Below, in pieces: positions 1-12,400 of a stretch of 64,000 nucleotides of DNA; the stretch's first letter is position 1, and each line of letters starts with the position of its first letter. A model generated the notes under the pieces. It did not search any database. It was not told where the DNA came from and worked only from the letters and a program-made list of their open reading frames with translations. Position numbers and translations under genes: made by a program. Origin of the DNA: Lingula anatina (Eukaryota > Brachiopoda > Lingulata > Lingulida > Lingulidae); NCBI RefSeq assembly GCF_001039355.2, contig NW_019775428.1, positions 310,381-374,380 of the forward strand. The letters are read 5' to 3'.

Positions 1-777
1 ATTGTCTGGTCATCACGTCTTCCACCTACGGCAACACTCAGGTAATTAATGGATGACAACAGACTGACGTAATCAATTACAACATTAATAGACCAATTAC
101 ATGACTGAACAGAGGTGGTCTTCTGTTTCTGTGAGAGAATGGCAGGAAAAGCAAAGCAAATTTAGAGACAATCAGGAAATTAATTGCACAAGGCTGAGCT
201 CTAATTAGAAGATAAAAGCCCGCTAGCCGTGTATTGTCCTACAACATTTCACTATGTTTATTATGGTACGGATTAGATATAAATTACAGGGGTACACACT
301 CCCTGCCACTCATTTAGAGGTTAATCTGTCCTTCACCAGTTTTTTCCTAAGATTTATCACAAATCACAGCAATACAAAGACAAGTCAATAGAACAACCCA
401 TGTCCTTAATCAAAGCAGGTTATCATTAACACATTTTAAGGACAGTGGAATTATTGTTCTATCTAAGCCATTCACTTATTAAGAAAATGAGCAATGATGA
501 TAACCCTCATCAATTTCAATACAGCACAGGGCCTTAATGAATGAGAAGAGTAGGGGAATTCTTACCAGTAACAGATGTCTTGGCAAGGTCAACAAGATTC
601 TTGGAAATAGATAGATGTGCATTATTTGACAAGGAGTAGATATTGAGGTCAATCTATTGGATGTTGGGATGGGGCTTTCTGTACTTCACCAATACATTAC
701 TATCTCAATCAAATGCATAGTCCATAAAACAGCATCTCCCAGACTTGGCAGAGTACAGGAATAAAGGGAGAAGCCAA

Positions 778-944
778 TATTCAGTCATGAGCCTAGGTTA
801 AAAAAAAAAAAAAAAAAAAAAAAATAATGTACATTTTATCATGGGACCCAACACCTAACTGGCTGGGGGTCTGGGGGCTGCCTTAGAATTGAATTTAAAA
901 GCGTGGAAATCCACGTTTTCATGGAAAAAGCTCATGTCTGAATA
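778..944. mobile_element. MITE-like palindromic element, family C copy 1
   Basis: The ends are imperfect inverted repeats: the left end reads TATTCAGTCATGAGC and the reverse complement of the right end reads TATTCAGACATGAGC. The body includes a 25-base A run at 800-824. A second copy at 35468-35619 shares the left end (CATGAGCCTAGGTT), an A-rich stretch, and the right end (CTCATGTCTG). No coding capacity is present, so this is read as a non-autonomous DNA element of about 165 bp. The superfamily is not identifiable from the ends I can see. Confidence 0.55.
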
Positions 945-2717
945 CTGGGCCAATGTGCAGATCTGAACTTTTTTTCCGTCCATCAATAGCCATTTCACTG
1001 ACTGAATTTATTCCCCATTACATGGTGGTTTAATGATGTTGCCTCAGGGACATACAGCCTTTGATGTCAGGATGGTCTGAGAGGATCTCTACTTTTCTGT
1101 TTAATGAACAATCATAAGCTGCTTCACTTAACTTTCCTAACCTACAGTTTCTGATTTGGCGCCCAGGAAATCTACTCCAGGAACCATTGTGGACATGATT
1201 GCTATCAGTAAACTCAAGTTGAATTTTTATTATTTATGAATTTCAGAACAGAAAGTTCAGAACATTATATCAACATCAAACTTTATTCCATCTCTAATAA
1301 ATGTCTACAATTTTTTAAAATAGATTTGAGCAAACCTTTCAATTATACAAACTGACCTTTTGTTTAGATTTCTTAAATACTTAATTATAAACACTTTTGG
1401 GAAATCAGCTGGATTCATTACCATTTTATGCTTAGTGTGAAGAGGAAATATCCTTAAATTAATTAAACGTTAGAAAAAAATGATGTCGAAATTGGTAGGT
1501 AATTGCCATATAGCTGGAACATTCTAGAATTGGGCCAGAAAGGGTGTGAAGACCTCATTTTCAGCTTTTATGACTCTTCAGCACATTCCTGGTGTAAATT
1601 AATAACAAGACTATGAAGGATTTATTGACAAATTACGTAGCTTGTCCCTATGGCTTCACACCAGTTCTCTCATGTGTGGGCTGCTTTATTGAGTGAAGAT
1701 GATGCCAGAACATATTTCTGATATCCATATATTTCCCTTGTCATAGTCAGATTACAGCCTTCAGAATGTCATGTTAGACAAAGGTTATGTGTTCTGAGGA
1801 CAATTACAAGGTGAAGATATACCTGGGGGATCCTCTCAGGGATCTTCATATCATATTTGTTACACAGACCAGTGCACGTTTCCAAGTATCAAGCCATTGA
1901 AAAACGTCTTCTATTTGTAATATCGCCATCATGCTATAAGAAGATCTGAACAGAAGAACTTTGAAAGCTGACCCAGTTGACTTCCAGAAAACAGAAAACT
2001 TGTTTTTGATGTATAACATAAATATCGGGACAATTTAAAGAAAAAAAGTTTTTCTAGACAAACACCTACAGTTATTCTTGGCTACACACGGTGGCAAACA
2101 AAAAAGAAAAAAATGTTCTTTATATTGCCAAGCTTGATCAAATAAACAGTATCAAATTCAAACCTTTATTTCAACAGAATTTTTAAGGGTCACATTCTTT
2201 GAAAGCACTCCAAGCCCCTATTCACCAACACAGTAATCACCTCACTGCCGAAAGAACACACATGCATTGCCTGCCTTACACTCTGAGAAAGAAAGTGCAT
2301 CATGAATTTTTATCAATTCAAAAAAATTAAATTATGTTTCAAATGAAATTTCATGCAAATGTGCAAAGAAAAAACTCCCATTAACAAAAGGTATACTGTT
2401 AGGAACCCATTTAACACCAAGAAACTCTGAAAACAGCACATTTTTTATAACCTTGAAAGAAGTACTGAAAGTCCTAATCTTTTTTTCAAAAAGTATTGAT
2501 TAGAACTCACAGAAAGTGACCATTTCTTTACAAACACTATATGGTAATATATAGCCCAAAATCTAATTAGTCGAAGGATTGCCTTATTTGAACTTGCATC
2601 TTTCACCTTTTTTATAAAAACCTAAACAAGAGAAAATGCCAGAAACCCACTTGATACTGCAAACCACTTATTCAAATGTGTATCCTACTGCCTTCTGGAT
2701 ACAAAACTGCTCTTACA

Positions 2718-2887
2718 CCCCATTCAGAAAAGGGGACTAACTAGTTCGAGGGTCAATATGGCGACCTCCTACAAAGCTTGCCGTGTAATCCGCTAATAGA
2801 CACTGAAAAGATATCCTGTGGGGAAGTATTCAAGTGGGTCGGCCATATTTGACCCTTGGACTAGTTAGTCCACTGTTCTGAATGGGG
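2718..2887. mobile_element. MITE-like palindromic element, family A copy 1
   Basis: This is a 170-bp near-perfect palindrome. The left arm begins CCCCATTCAGAA and continues through GGACTAACTAGT and GGGTCAATATGGC. The right arm, reverse complemented, reads CCCCATTCAGAACAG, GGACTAACTAGT, GGGTCAAATATGGCC. The arms are about 50 bp each. Related palindromes lie at 7808-8094 and 50183-50351. It has no ORF, so it is a non-autonomous element. Target-site duplication is not clear. Confidence 0.7.
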
Positions 2888-3561
2888 CCTTAGAAATTAA
2901 ACCAGAATCAGCTCTAGCTTTCTCTGAGAATCCAATCATTGTGAAATAATGGCTCTCAAGTACTCACATTCCCTGGGGACACAAAGCTTGGCCTTAAATG
3001 TCTCATTACAATCTATTCCATGGCCTCGATTACTGCTTTCTTAAGCAGTTGTTTAGAAACTACAGGGCAGTGATTATAGTAGGACTTATTAAGGTCAACA
3101 AACACTCTGGGACATGAGCTGAGCTAACCGGATTTACCTGTTAAAAGCTCAGCAAGTTCTCTTTGTCTATGGTGACTTTCTTGTCTTTTGTTTTCCAAAG
3201 AAAAAAAAAAAAAAACAAGTTGGACTTGATCTCCTGTAGGCTTAACCAAGAAGCTGTTAGTTTGATTCTCATCAGTCTACTAGCTCAGCTCACAGCACTT
3301 AGTGTGCACTGGCCATTTTCTGAGAAGCAACTAACTGCCATTTAAAGAGAGCCTGCAGTTAAGACACGGCCTCAGAAATCAATACATATTTCTCAAATAG
3401 ATTTTAAACTGTAAAAGAACACCCCTGTCAATAGCAACTGATAAATCTTTTGGATTACTTGGTCTTGATATAAATGTGAGTCAAGTGCAGATGGTACAAA
3501 GGTATACATCAGTGCTTCCACCCATAGCAACATATTTTCAGCCTGCTACACTTTTTATCCC

Positions 3562-3562
3562 A

Positions 3563-3597
<35 letters not shown>

Positions 3598-3599
3598 AA
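3562..3599. repeat. (ATAA)n microsatellite
   Basis: About nine tetranucleotide units. The reverse-strand open frame through it is a low-complexity artefact. Confidence 0.95.
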
Positions 3600-3801
3600 T
3601 AAGAGTACAATAAGCCATATTGATAACAGGGTACTGATGTTGACTGGTTAAAAAATTGTTCCAGTTCCCACACAAAAGGCATCAAAGCATCATACATTAA
3701 GTGACTGCGTTTATAATATCAAAACTATACAAATAAATTAATAAGTGTGTAGTTGGTCTGAATGCAAAAGAAATAAGTAGTATTTCTTTTTGTTGAATTT
3801 A

Positions 3802-3823
3802 CCCCCCCCCTCCCTCCCTCCCC
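3802..3823. repeat. C-rich tract with minus-strand G-quadruplex pattern
   Basis: Nine C residues are followed by TCCCTCCCTCCCC. On the minus strand this gives four runs of at least three G with one-base loops, which is a canonical intramolecular G-quadruplex pattern. No promoter or gene is visible nearby. Confidence 0.8.
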
Positions 3824-5110
3824 TTGCCTCACCACAAACTGCTTCCACCCTGGGTTCAACAGAGTTCATATTCATTCATCAATTTCTAATCATCTCTTTA
3901 TTTCTAACAAGCCAATTGAAATCAACTAAGCATGCTACAATGGTTCTCCTACCTAAGTATCCCTTCCCAGTAGTCATATGACGTGTATCATGTCTTTCTG
4001 CTATCAATCATGTTCCCAGGGAAATAAGAGAAACTCCCGTGTTTACTCGCGGCCTTTTTTTTAAGTATTGCTTTACATATATTGTCAGGGACTTTGCCAT
4101 TGCGCCAACCTTCATGGTTTTCTATAACTTTTGTGAAAAATATTTGATCCCTCCCTAAAGAAGGTTATTTTATTGAGGCAATTTCTAATTTCTTATTAAT
4201 ATCGTTTTCTTTGCAATTGTTTTGATAATATGTTAATTACTCAATCTTTTCAATGGGGGAATATGAATTTTACAGATACAGCAACTGTATTTTTAAGTCA
4301 TGATTTCTTAAAATTACAACACTTCTATTGAGTGGTATCAACAAAAATAAAAAGCAGGCTACTCTATAGTTCTATTTTATACAGTAAAAGAACCACTTGT
4401 GCAATAAAGAAATATAATTTTTGTGATCCTAAAATTATGTATCTGAAAATTTGATAATTTATGCCCATTGAAAAGACTGAGTAATTACCATTTCCTTTTG
4501 TTTTCCAAGCACCTTGTTGTCTTAATTTTTTATAACAGAGGACTTGGTAATCTTTATTCCATTCACTTTTGGCTCCCTATTAGATTTGTTGGTAGCTCTA
4601 AGTTTTTCAAATTTAAAGCATTTTGCGAAAATGTTTTCACAAATTTCTAGACATTCCTTTTTGCTTTGCAGCCAGAACAAGAAGTATGCTGCCCACATCT
4701 CTCTCACTTAAATTCCTTCTTTCTGTATGGCTAACACCTTTCCCACAAACAAATATTCCAAAAAGGTTTCCCAAGAGTAAAACAATTCCCAGAAAAGCTA
4801 AGAATTGCTATTTTTCTGATTAGAGAAAACCATCAATGATATTCTTCTTTTTAACCATTAGGTTATTTAAGGAACCTCAGCTCATTAAAAAACAGAAGGA
4901 AACCTAATTTGCAAAATGAAATTATCCCATTACTGAAATTGGAACTAATTTCAAGCACAAAAAAAAAGAGAGAGAGACAGACCCCTACATTTATTTTTTA
5001 CAGTTAACCTTCAAGATTACATAACTATATGTCAAAATTGTATGGTACAAAAAAATCTATCTGTTATCTATAGATTAACTCCAGTTCAGTTCCCAGTCCT
5101 CTCATAGGAA

Positions 5111-5359
5111 CCATTCCCAGATCCTATCATACTAACTGTGAATCGATCTATCTCTGAGGGGATTCTTGCTAAATTGTAATCAACTTAAGTGGCTTAGATA
5201 TCTGTCACGCCCACTGAAGCTGCTAGGGGGCAATTAATTATCGTTAAGCAGCTGCAGTAGGCACGCCAAACATCAAAGTGGCTTAAGTTGAAAGTGATTT
5301 TGGGAGAAACCCCTAGGAGATGGATCAATCCTGTTAGATTGCTCTAGGTATGGGAATGG
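5111..5359. mobile_element. MITE-like palindromic element, family B copy 1
   Basis: This is a 249-bp imperfect palindrome. The left arm starts CCATTCCCAGATCC, then shows AACTGTGAATCGATC, GGGGATTCTTGC and CAACTTAAGTGGCTT. The reverse complement of the right arm starts CCATTCCCATACCTA, then GATTGATCCATCTCC, GGGGTTTCTCCC and CAACTTAAGCCACTT. The centre holds GGGGGCAATTAATTATCG. It is the longest family B copy; others are at 16405-16482, 51501-51622 and 53188-53290. Non-coding. Confidence 0.65.
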
Positions 5360-7807
5360 GGTCATAGTAAAGGAGTCGAGTTCCAGCAATTTTGGCTGAA
5401 TTACAATATGCACCGCCTGAACCTTAAAACATAATCACCCCATCACATCAAGCTTTTAGACAGCACTATACTGCACTGTATTCAATGTGAAATATAAGCA
5501 AATGTACTTAACATACTCATCCGATCTTGATTAACACTTAGAAATTCCTTCTACCTGAAATGGATAAAAAATGAAAGAGTACTGACAACAATATAATTTT
5601 AAGTGAATGCATGCCATTGTAATATGCCAACAATCAGTTCTGGAAATGCTCAGGTTTATTCTTCACAGACGTGTTGTAGCCAATGGAAGGTACTCTTGAA
5701 ATCAATGGGATAGTCTAACCCATAGAGTTACAGAAAAAAATTAATGGTAATACTTCACAACAAGAAGTGTTGGCAAACCTGCCACACTAACAAATACCAA
5801 ACGCTCACTTTGAAAATACTCAGGATAAAACACAAGACTTTACCAGGAAGCTATTTCTGGCAGCCCACTGTTCACAATGTTCTGCTTGCCATTAATTTCA
5901 GTATTATGATGACACAAGAGGCAGTCAGCCATTGGGGCTATCTATTAGATCAACAGATAAAAGGAAGCCTGAGACTCTAAGTTTTCCACGTACCTTGGCA
6001 ATAATTGCGAATGAAAGGAGAAAGTTCTTCAATTATTTTTGTCTTTTAAGGCGAACCAAAGGAGAAAACCCATCAGCTACTAAGCTACATGCCAAGAACA
6101 AAAAACTTTAGATCAATCCAGGTATACAATCTAATTATTTTATGATTCAATACAGAAATATGCATTTTCACAATCTAAATACAAATTTTAAATGAAATTG
6201 CCTTTTACTATTTTTTTCCCAAAAATATTTAATTTTTTCTTTCAAAAATATACTCTCGTTTTTTACATTTATTATCAGTAATATCCATAGCTTGGTTTTG
6301 AGGTTGGACAGGAATCTTAAAGACACACAAGCCAGTGAATATTTTATCAGGAGTAAGTTTACTAGCAATCACATTCAAGGGGAAACCAGAGAGAAAAACA
6401 TATAACAGCAATCTGAAAAGAAAATACCAGATATAACCAACAACTTCAAACCTGATTTAAAACACCAAGTTGTTTCAGCAAGCTTACTACTGCAGAAAAA
6501 TAGACCCCCGAGCTACTGGCTCACCTGTCTCCGCACTGATAACCTACCAAGCTCTTCACTAGAAAAATAGGAGGAAACTAGAAGGTCATTTTTTCCCCTC
6601 AAATACCAAAAGATAAGAAAACCTGGACATAATTTAAAGAAATTAGGCAGTGCTGTAGGCCAAAAAACTAAGTGCGTTAAAAAATAAGATCCAAATATCT
6701 TGGGCCACCTGTAGCCTTCTCCAAAGCAGACAGATCGCCTGCTCATCTTTTAACTAACCAATTTCCTCTGCAAACAAAGCGGACTCTTCTCACATCTTGA
6801 GATAGCAGAGTTCTCATATCACATGAACAAAAGGACAGCTGTTTCCCAGAGTTGCCCCAGTAAGGCAAACCCGAGACCAAAGATGTTTCTTCCTGGCACT
6901 AATTAAATTCTGAGGGGCTCTTAGAAATGCGGGACGTAAAAAAAAGTTGTTTGCACCTGAACGTGTTGTTATCAAGATAGGTCATCGCTGACAGATTGGC
7001 CGTGGAGGATGAATGACCTCAAAGAGTTTTGGTTTGTGATCTTACTATTTAGTATAACTGCACATAAATTCAATGTTTGATTCCCAAAAATTCCTTGGCC
7101 CAGTGCATTTCTTTGAATTTTGACCCAATCTAAGATATTTTCAACAGGTGATATTTTATTATGCCTAAAGCAAGTTTAATTTTTTGTAGCAATTTTCATA
7201 ATATTATAATGTATACAATCTGGGGTTTGTTCTGAATATTTTTCAGAAGAACAAATTAACCTTATTAACTCTATTTTGAGCTTTGTAAAAAATAATCCTC
7301 AATATCAACAACAAACTAACTGCATATGAGAGGTATTAAAAAGACCTGAAGCACTTTCCGCATTCATAGATAACATACAGACCACATTTTCCCACACTTA
7401 TACCAACATTCATTCAATTTCTTTTTTCTTTCTGGCTAGGGTGAAGCATTGCACCAATTAAATCTCAAGTATAAAAACTGAAAAAAAAAAATGTTTTCCT
7501 AGCAATTAGATGTGTGTTGAGCTGGCACTCTACTTCTAGTTTACTTTACAATGAAGAGTACATTCAGTTGGCTGTGTGGTTCAGGGTTCTTACTGAGGTC
7601 ACAGATAAAAAAGGTGCTAAAATCTACAACTGCCTCACAGGTGTGGTAAGAAGAGGGCAACACAGTGCTAAGATAATCAGGATGTTCAGTTCTCTTTATT
7701 ACTTAACTCAATTATTATGCAGTCTGCCCATCATATTTTGAACTACCTTCAAAGAATGTCTAAAAAAAAACCCTTGAATTACGTTAATATTTAATTTGTA
7801 CTAATTG

Positions 7808-8094
7808 TCATTCAGAATAGATGATCGGAGTACTAACTGATCTGCCAACTAAATATGGCTGACCACATTTCAAAAGCGATACTGCTAATTCCATGCCCCC
7901 NATGGTCTCTCACCTCCACATGTGCCATTGCTGCAGGGGCCTAGCAATTAAACCTCAGAGCCGAGATTCAATCCGTGAAATGGCACTTGCAGAGGCAGGG
8001 AGACCATTGGGAATCAGCAGCATCACTTTTGAAGTGTGGTCGGCCATATTTAGTCTGTGGATCAGTTAGTACTTGGTTCTTCTATTCTGAATGG
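7808..8094. mobile_element. MITE-like palindromic element, family A copy 2
   Basis: This is a 287-bp element, palindromic over nearly its full length. The outer arms read TCATTCAGAATAGA, GTACTAACTGATC and CTAAATATGGCTGACCACA. The reverse complement of the other side reads GCCATTCAGAATAGA, GTACTAACTGATCC and CTAAATATGGCCGACCACA. The inner parts also pair, for example ATGGTCTC against GAGACCAT. It shares CATTCAGAA termini and the ATATGGC block with copies 1 and 3, but is longer because of extra self-complementary sequence in the middle. One N falls at 7901. Confidence 0.65.
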
Positions 8095-11000
8095 CCACTT
8101 TAAGGTATCACTTTCATTAACTGATCTGTGTCAGATAATGTCTCCAATGCAGAGTATATAACAGTGTATGATAAGTCACAGGTTACTTTCTGAAGAACAC
8201 CCATCCTGTGCTGTACTTTGTTCTACTTATGTCACAATTCACAGCACCAACTAATTGCTCTCTATAAAATATTCAGTATTATGATACAGTACTAGCAAAA
8301 CAGGAAAACAATACTTTTAAACATAAAAGACAATTGTTTTAGATATATATTTTAATCCTAACTTTTAGTAAAAAAAATTTTGCATGTAAAATATAACACA
8401 TAGGTAAATATAACTTCTCAATGACTTCATATCACCAACACTGCTGGGGGGGGGGGGAGACATAAAATCCATGATCTACTATCTTATCGTGTCTATTACT
8501 ACCATATGCTCTTTCATCTGCTAAAACACAAAAACAATTAAAAATTAATTCAACAAGAACTGCTCTTCCCTTTAGCGATATATATACAAACTATGCTGCC
8601 ATATCAATTCTATATGAACATAGAGTGAAAGTTGGAGAACACGAGAGGAAAGTTTCCAGTTCAAGAGAAATACTTTGTTTAAACAATTTGGTATCTTGTA
8701 TTATACATATGTTATGGTTATTCATGGACAGTCTTAAAGACACTATGAAATGAAGATTAAGATATTTAAACAGGGTTGTTCGCATATATAATATTACAAG
8801 AAAATTACCAATGATTGCATGTTTCAAAATGACTGTAATCATTGATTCATAACTACCTGAGATTTTGTGGAAAATTACCTGTAATAACATCAATCATGCA
8901 TACTGTTAGTAGGCTCACATGAAAGGAGCAAAGGCTTTGAATTTAAACTTTGAACACTGAAAGAACGGTGACTTGGGCTAGCAACAGTGTCATATATATA
9001 TATACAAAGAACTCATGAAAATTATAGGAGGAAACTTATATAATACAATAGGCAGATAACTTGTCCTTGTTGTTGGGAAGTCACGGAAGTCAACTGAAGG
9101 TTATTGAGAGATTATTTTTATGTGTAATCAAATGGTAAATCAAGTCCATGATTGGTACTATATTTGACTTCACTGAGAGCACCTCATCTTCATATACCAG
9201 CCAGTGTTGCTAGCAGAGCTTAGAGTACAGGTGGCAGTACTGTGTTCACATAGCAGTACAACACAAGGAAGCCAGGACCTGGTCTTCACTGTAGGTACAA
9301 CCCACCAACAACCCTAGCAGGCAGTTAACGTTCAACAGATCAATGAAAAGGTGTCTATTACCTTCCAGTTGTACTTGGACATGCTGCACATTAGTAAAGT
9401 GGTTTCTCTTATCGACCAATCACAGTAAGAAGAGTGTCTATAGACAGGTGCGTGGTAATGTGGTTTTTGTATCAATCAGTGGTAATTTTCGTATTCTTAG
9501 TGCCCAGCGTTTGCTGTGAAGCAGGCAAACCTACCAAGAACTGCCTGGAAAGCTGATCACTTAGAAACTCAGCACGGATTTCCATTCTTCACCAGTAAGG
9601 AACCACTGATTTATATTAATAAGAAAACCAAAGGATATTTGCAGCAGTTATTTTCTTAATCCTGAAGTAGTGATTCTCACAATATTTATGAGACATTTGA
9701 ATGTTTAGTGGAATTTATTATTCGTGGACTTACCACAATTAACTATGATGGACCCACCAGTTTGGCCAACAGGTACCATGATTGGCCAATGGGTACCATG
9801 AGTGGACAAAAAAAAACTAGCCTTTGGCAGCATCATTTAGTATCCTAGGAGTGCTTTTTTTCAAAGACTTAACAGACTGAGTTGTCAATTAAGCTGAATC
9901 AGAAAAAAAAAAACAGGACTAAACAACGCCTGAAGCGGTCTAAATTTGTTGAATTGGATGATTAGCGCCACTTTGTGAGCGGTAGCTCAGGGACCAAACT
10001 TTTTCAAACTTCATTCAAAATAACAGGTAAGATATCCCAGATCCCAACAGCTAAAACTGTTATAAACCAATTGCTATATATTGGCCATTTAACTTACATT
10101 GCACAGTACGGCAGATAAAGCAGCAGTGGTCTCAGAAGTCTAGAAATTCACAAGAGGAAGCTAAAACCTTGACATAATTAATTGATTTACCTTACCAAGT
10201 TCTACCCACCACCTGTGCAGCAGATGCACTATTGAATATATGTCTAGACATTTTTTATATGTTATAAATTCATTTATTTACAATTTTTACTTATCGAAAA
10301 GTAACAGATGAGAAATGATCAAACACCAAATTTAACGTCCACATGGATTTCTTGAAAATCTGCCAGAGGGTATCTAAACCTTCATGTTGTCACATGACAA
10401 AGGAAATATAATAAATCAGACAGTGTTTCCAATAACTTGATGTATCTATGGGCACAAAAAGACAGAGTGGATTTTTATTAATAGTAGAAATAGAAATACC
10501 ACAGTGGGTAGAGGCACTAGTTTCATGTAGTCTTAAAGGGCAACTCCATGGGATTGACCTGCCAAAATGAATTTACCTGGGGAGATGAACAATATTCTTA
10601 CACTCAGGAATAATTTACCTACCCCTAGCTGCACTTGGATTCAACCTTTAATTAAATTTATAAAGACTGATATAGTTTTAAATAACTGGCCAGTCATTAT
10701 ATCCAGCGACCATCTTCCTAAATTCTGATGGAAAAAGCAACATCAGGTGCAACCCAGAAAAATATTTTAGGGGTAAATTTGTCTCTAAAGTTTTATAAGA
10801 AGCTGTGGATGGCAAAAATAAGCATTTAGGGGATTACAAACCCATGATGTACTTTGAATACAGGCAGGTAAAAACTATTTGGTTCCAAGTGCCATGTGCA
10901 ATGTGATTAAACTTACTTAGTTTATACTTTAGTTACTGTACAAGAAAACAAGGTAGTCAGGCAAGTTACTGGCACAAAATGATGTTTATCACACTTTTCT

Positions 11001-12360
11001 CTTAACAAATGGATTCTTCATTTACACAATAACACACTATGTAAGAAGAGGTGTCTAAGGAATTATTATTTAATATCCAGGGTTCTAAACATCTAAATCA
11101 ACTTAACAGAGTATTGCATTTTGCTTTAGTTAAGGTTCAGTCGACAGAAGGAGCAATTTTATGGTTGAGTATAAATATCACAGCAGTAGCACTCATTAGA
11201 GGAAAGGTTCACCATAATAAACTCTGCACTGTAATACATAGATTTTATTTCTTGCAGGTGTTTTTAGTAATTACCTCCCTAAATATTACGAACTGTTCAC
11301 CTTAACAACTTAGAACATGGCCTCACTAATCTTACTGGTGTGAGTGCTGGGGTTTTAAGGTTGGAATCTCAAGAGGACATATTTCACAAAAATATCAAGC
11401 CCAAAAGTTTGTCTTAACCTTTAGTTTGGAACTTTCAGACCACATTTGGCCCATTTTAATTCAGTGTAAATGCACAATAGCCTGATGTGATAGAGACAAA
11501 AAATTTAGACCAAATTTCAGTCTAACATTCTATTGTGAAGCTGACCTTTCTATTCTCACAAGACGTGTTGCAATCAGGAGTGATGCCAAGCAAGCCTTGT
11601 AAAGCTGGTGAAGTAACCAATTTATCCCTCTACATCAGCCATTCTTACAAATGTGAACAACCCTGTTAACATACCATCTCAAACTTCCTATTTGGGGTTT
11701 AAAAAACATGATCAAAAAATACAATTTCCTCACAAGATGATGAGACATCACAGAATCCACTGGTATTATGTTTCATTTTGTAAATGCCATAAAACTTACA
11801 TCTTGTAAATATGAAGTTGAATCAGGGAATCCCACTTATTCATAAAAAATTCCTCTGACATCTTGTATTCTAAAAATACCTTTCAAATTTCTATTTATTT
11901 AAAAATCAGTATTTCAAAACCATCAGTGTCAACAAAGGCCACTGGTTCTCATACCTTATGCCACTTGTAGGTGTCTGGCAGTGTAGTCAGAAGATGAACA
12001 AGAAAACACATACTTTGCCAGTCAAGCACCCACACAAAGGTTGTTCTAGTTTTCCTTGTAGACACCAAACACCTTGTTGACATCCAGCAGGTTGTGAATT
12101 ATGCATTAATTATGAATATTTATCAATCATCTATGCACAAACCAGCTATCCACTGCCATCAACCACAGAAACAGTGAAATGTACCTTGAGCCAATTCACA
12201 GATAATTGTTAAAATTAGTTCTGTGTTACAAGTTAATGAAACCAAGAGAAAGACTTTTGCCTCCAGCTAATGAGAAAAATATTTATTATATAAACTAACA
12301 GGAAAATGATTTCTGATTTTTATAATTAGCTAAATAAACTCTTATCTTTACAGTAACAAA

Positions 12361-12400
12361 AAAATAAATAAATAAATAAATAAAATAAATGAATAAATAA
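12361..12400. repeat. (AAAT)n microsatellite
   Basis: Tetranucleotide run with two interruptions. Confidence 0.9.

Larger units (their letters stand above)
1..5110. other. Intergenic stretch without a recognisable gene
   Basis: I see no exon with a recognisable domain on either strand. Open frames here are at most about 65 codons and lack family motifs. Contents are two palindromic elements (778-944 and 2718-2887, listed separately), an ATAA microsatellite (3562-3599), a C-rich tract (3802-3823), and AT-rich unique sequence. A distal exon or regulatory element of a neighbouring gene could be missed by eye. Confidence 0.6.

Noticed and set aside
800-824. A run as a retrotransposon or processed pseudogene tail
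   Set aside because: It lies inside a palindromic element and no gene-like body precedes it.
7901-7901. Single N (also 36022) as a gap hiding sequence
   Set aside because: Single characters beside C and A runs look like base-call ambiguity, not gaps.
9970-10000. GAGCGGTAGCTCAGGGACC, resembling a tRNA A box
   Set aside because: No downstream B box or cloverleaf could be drawn.
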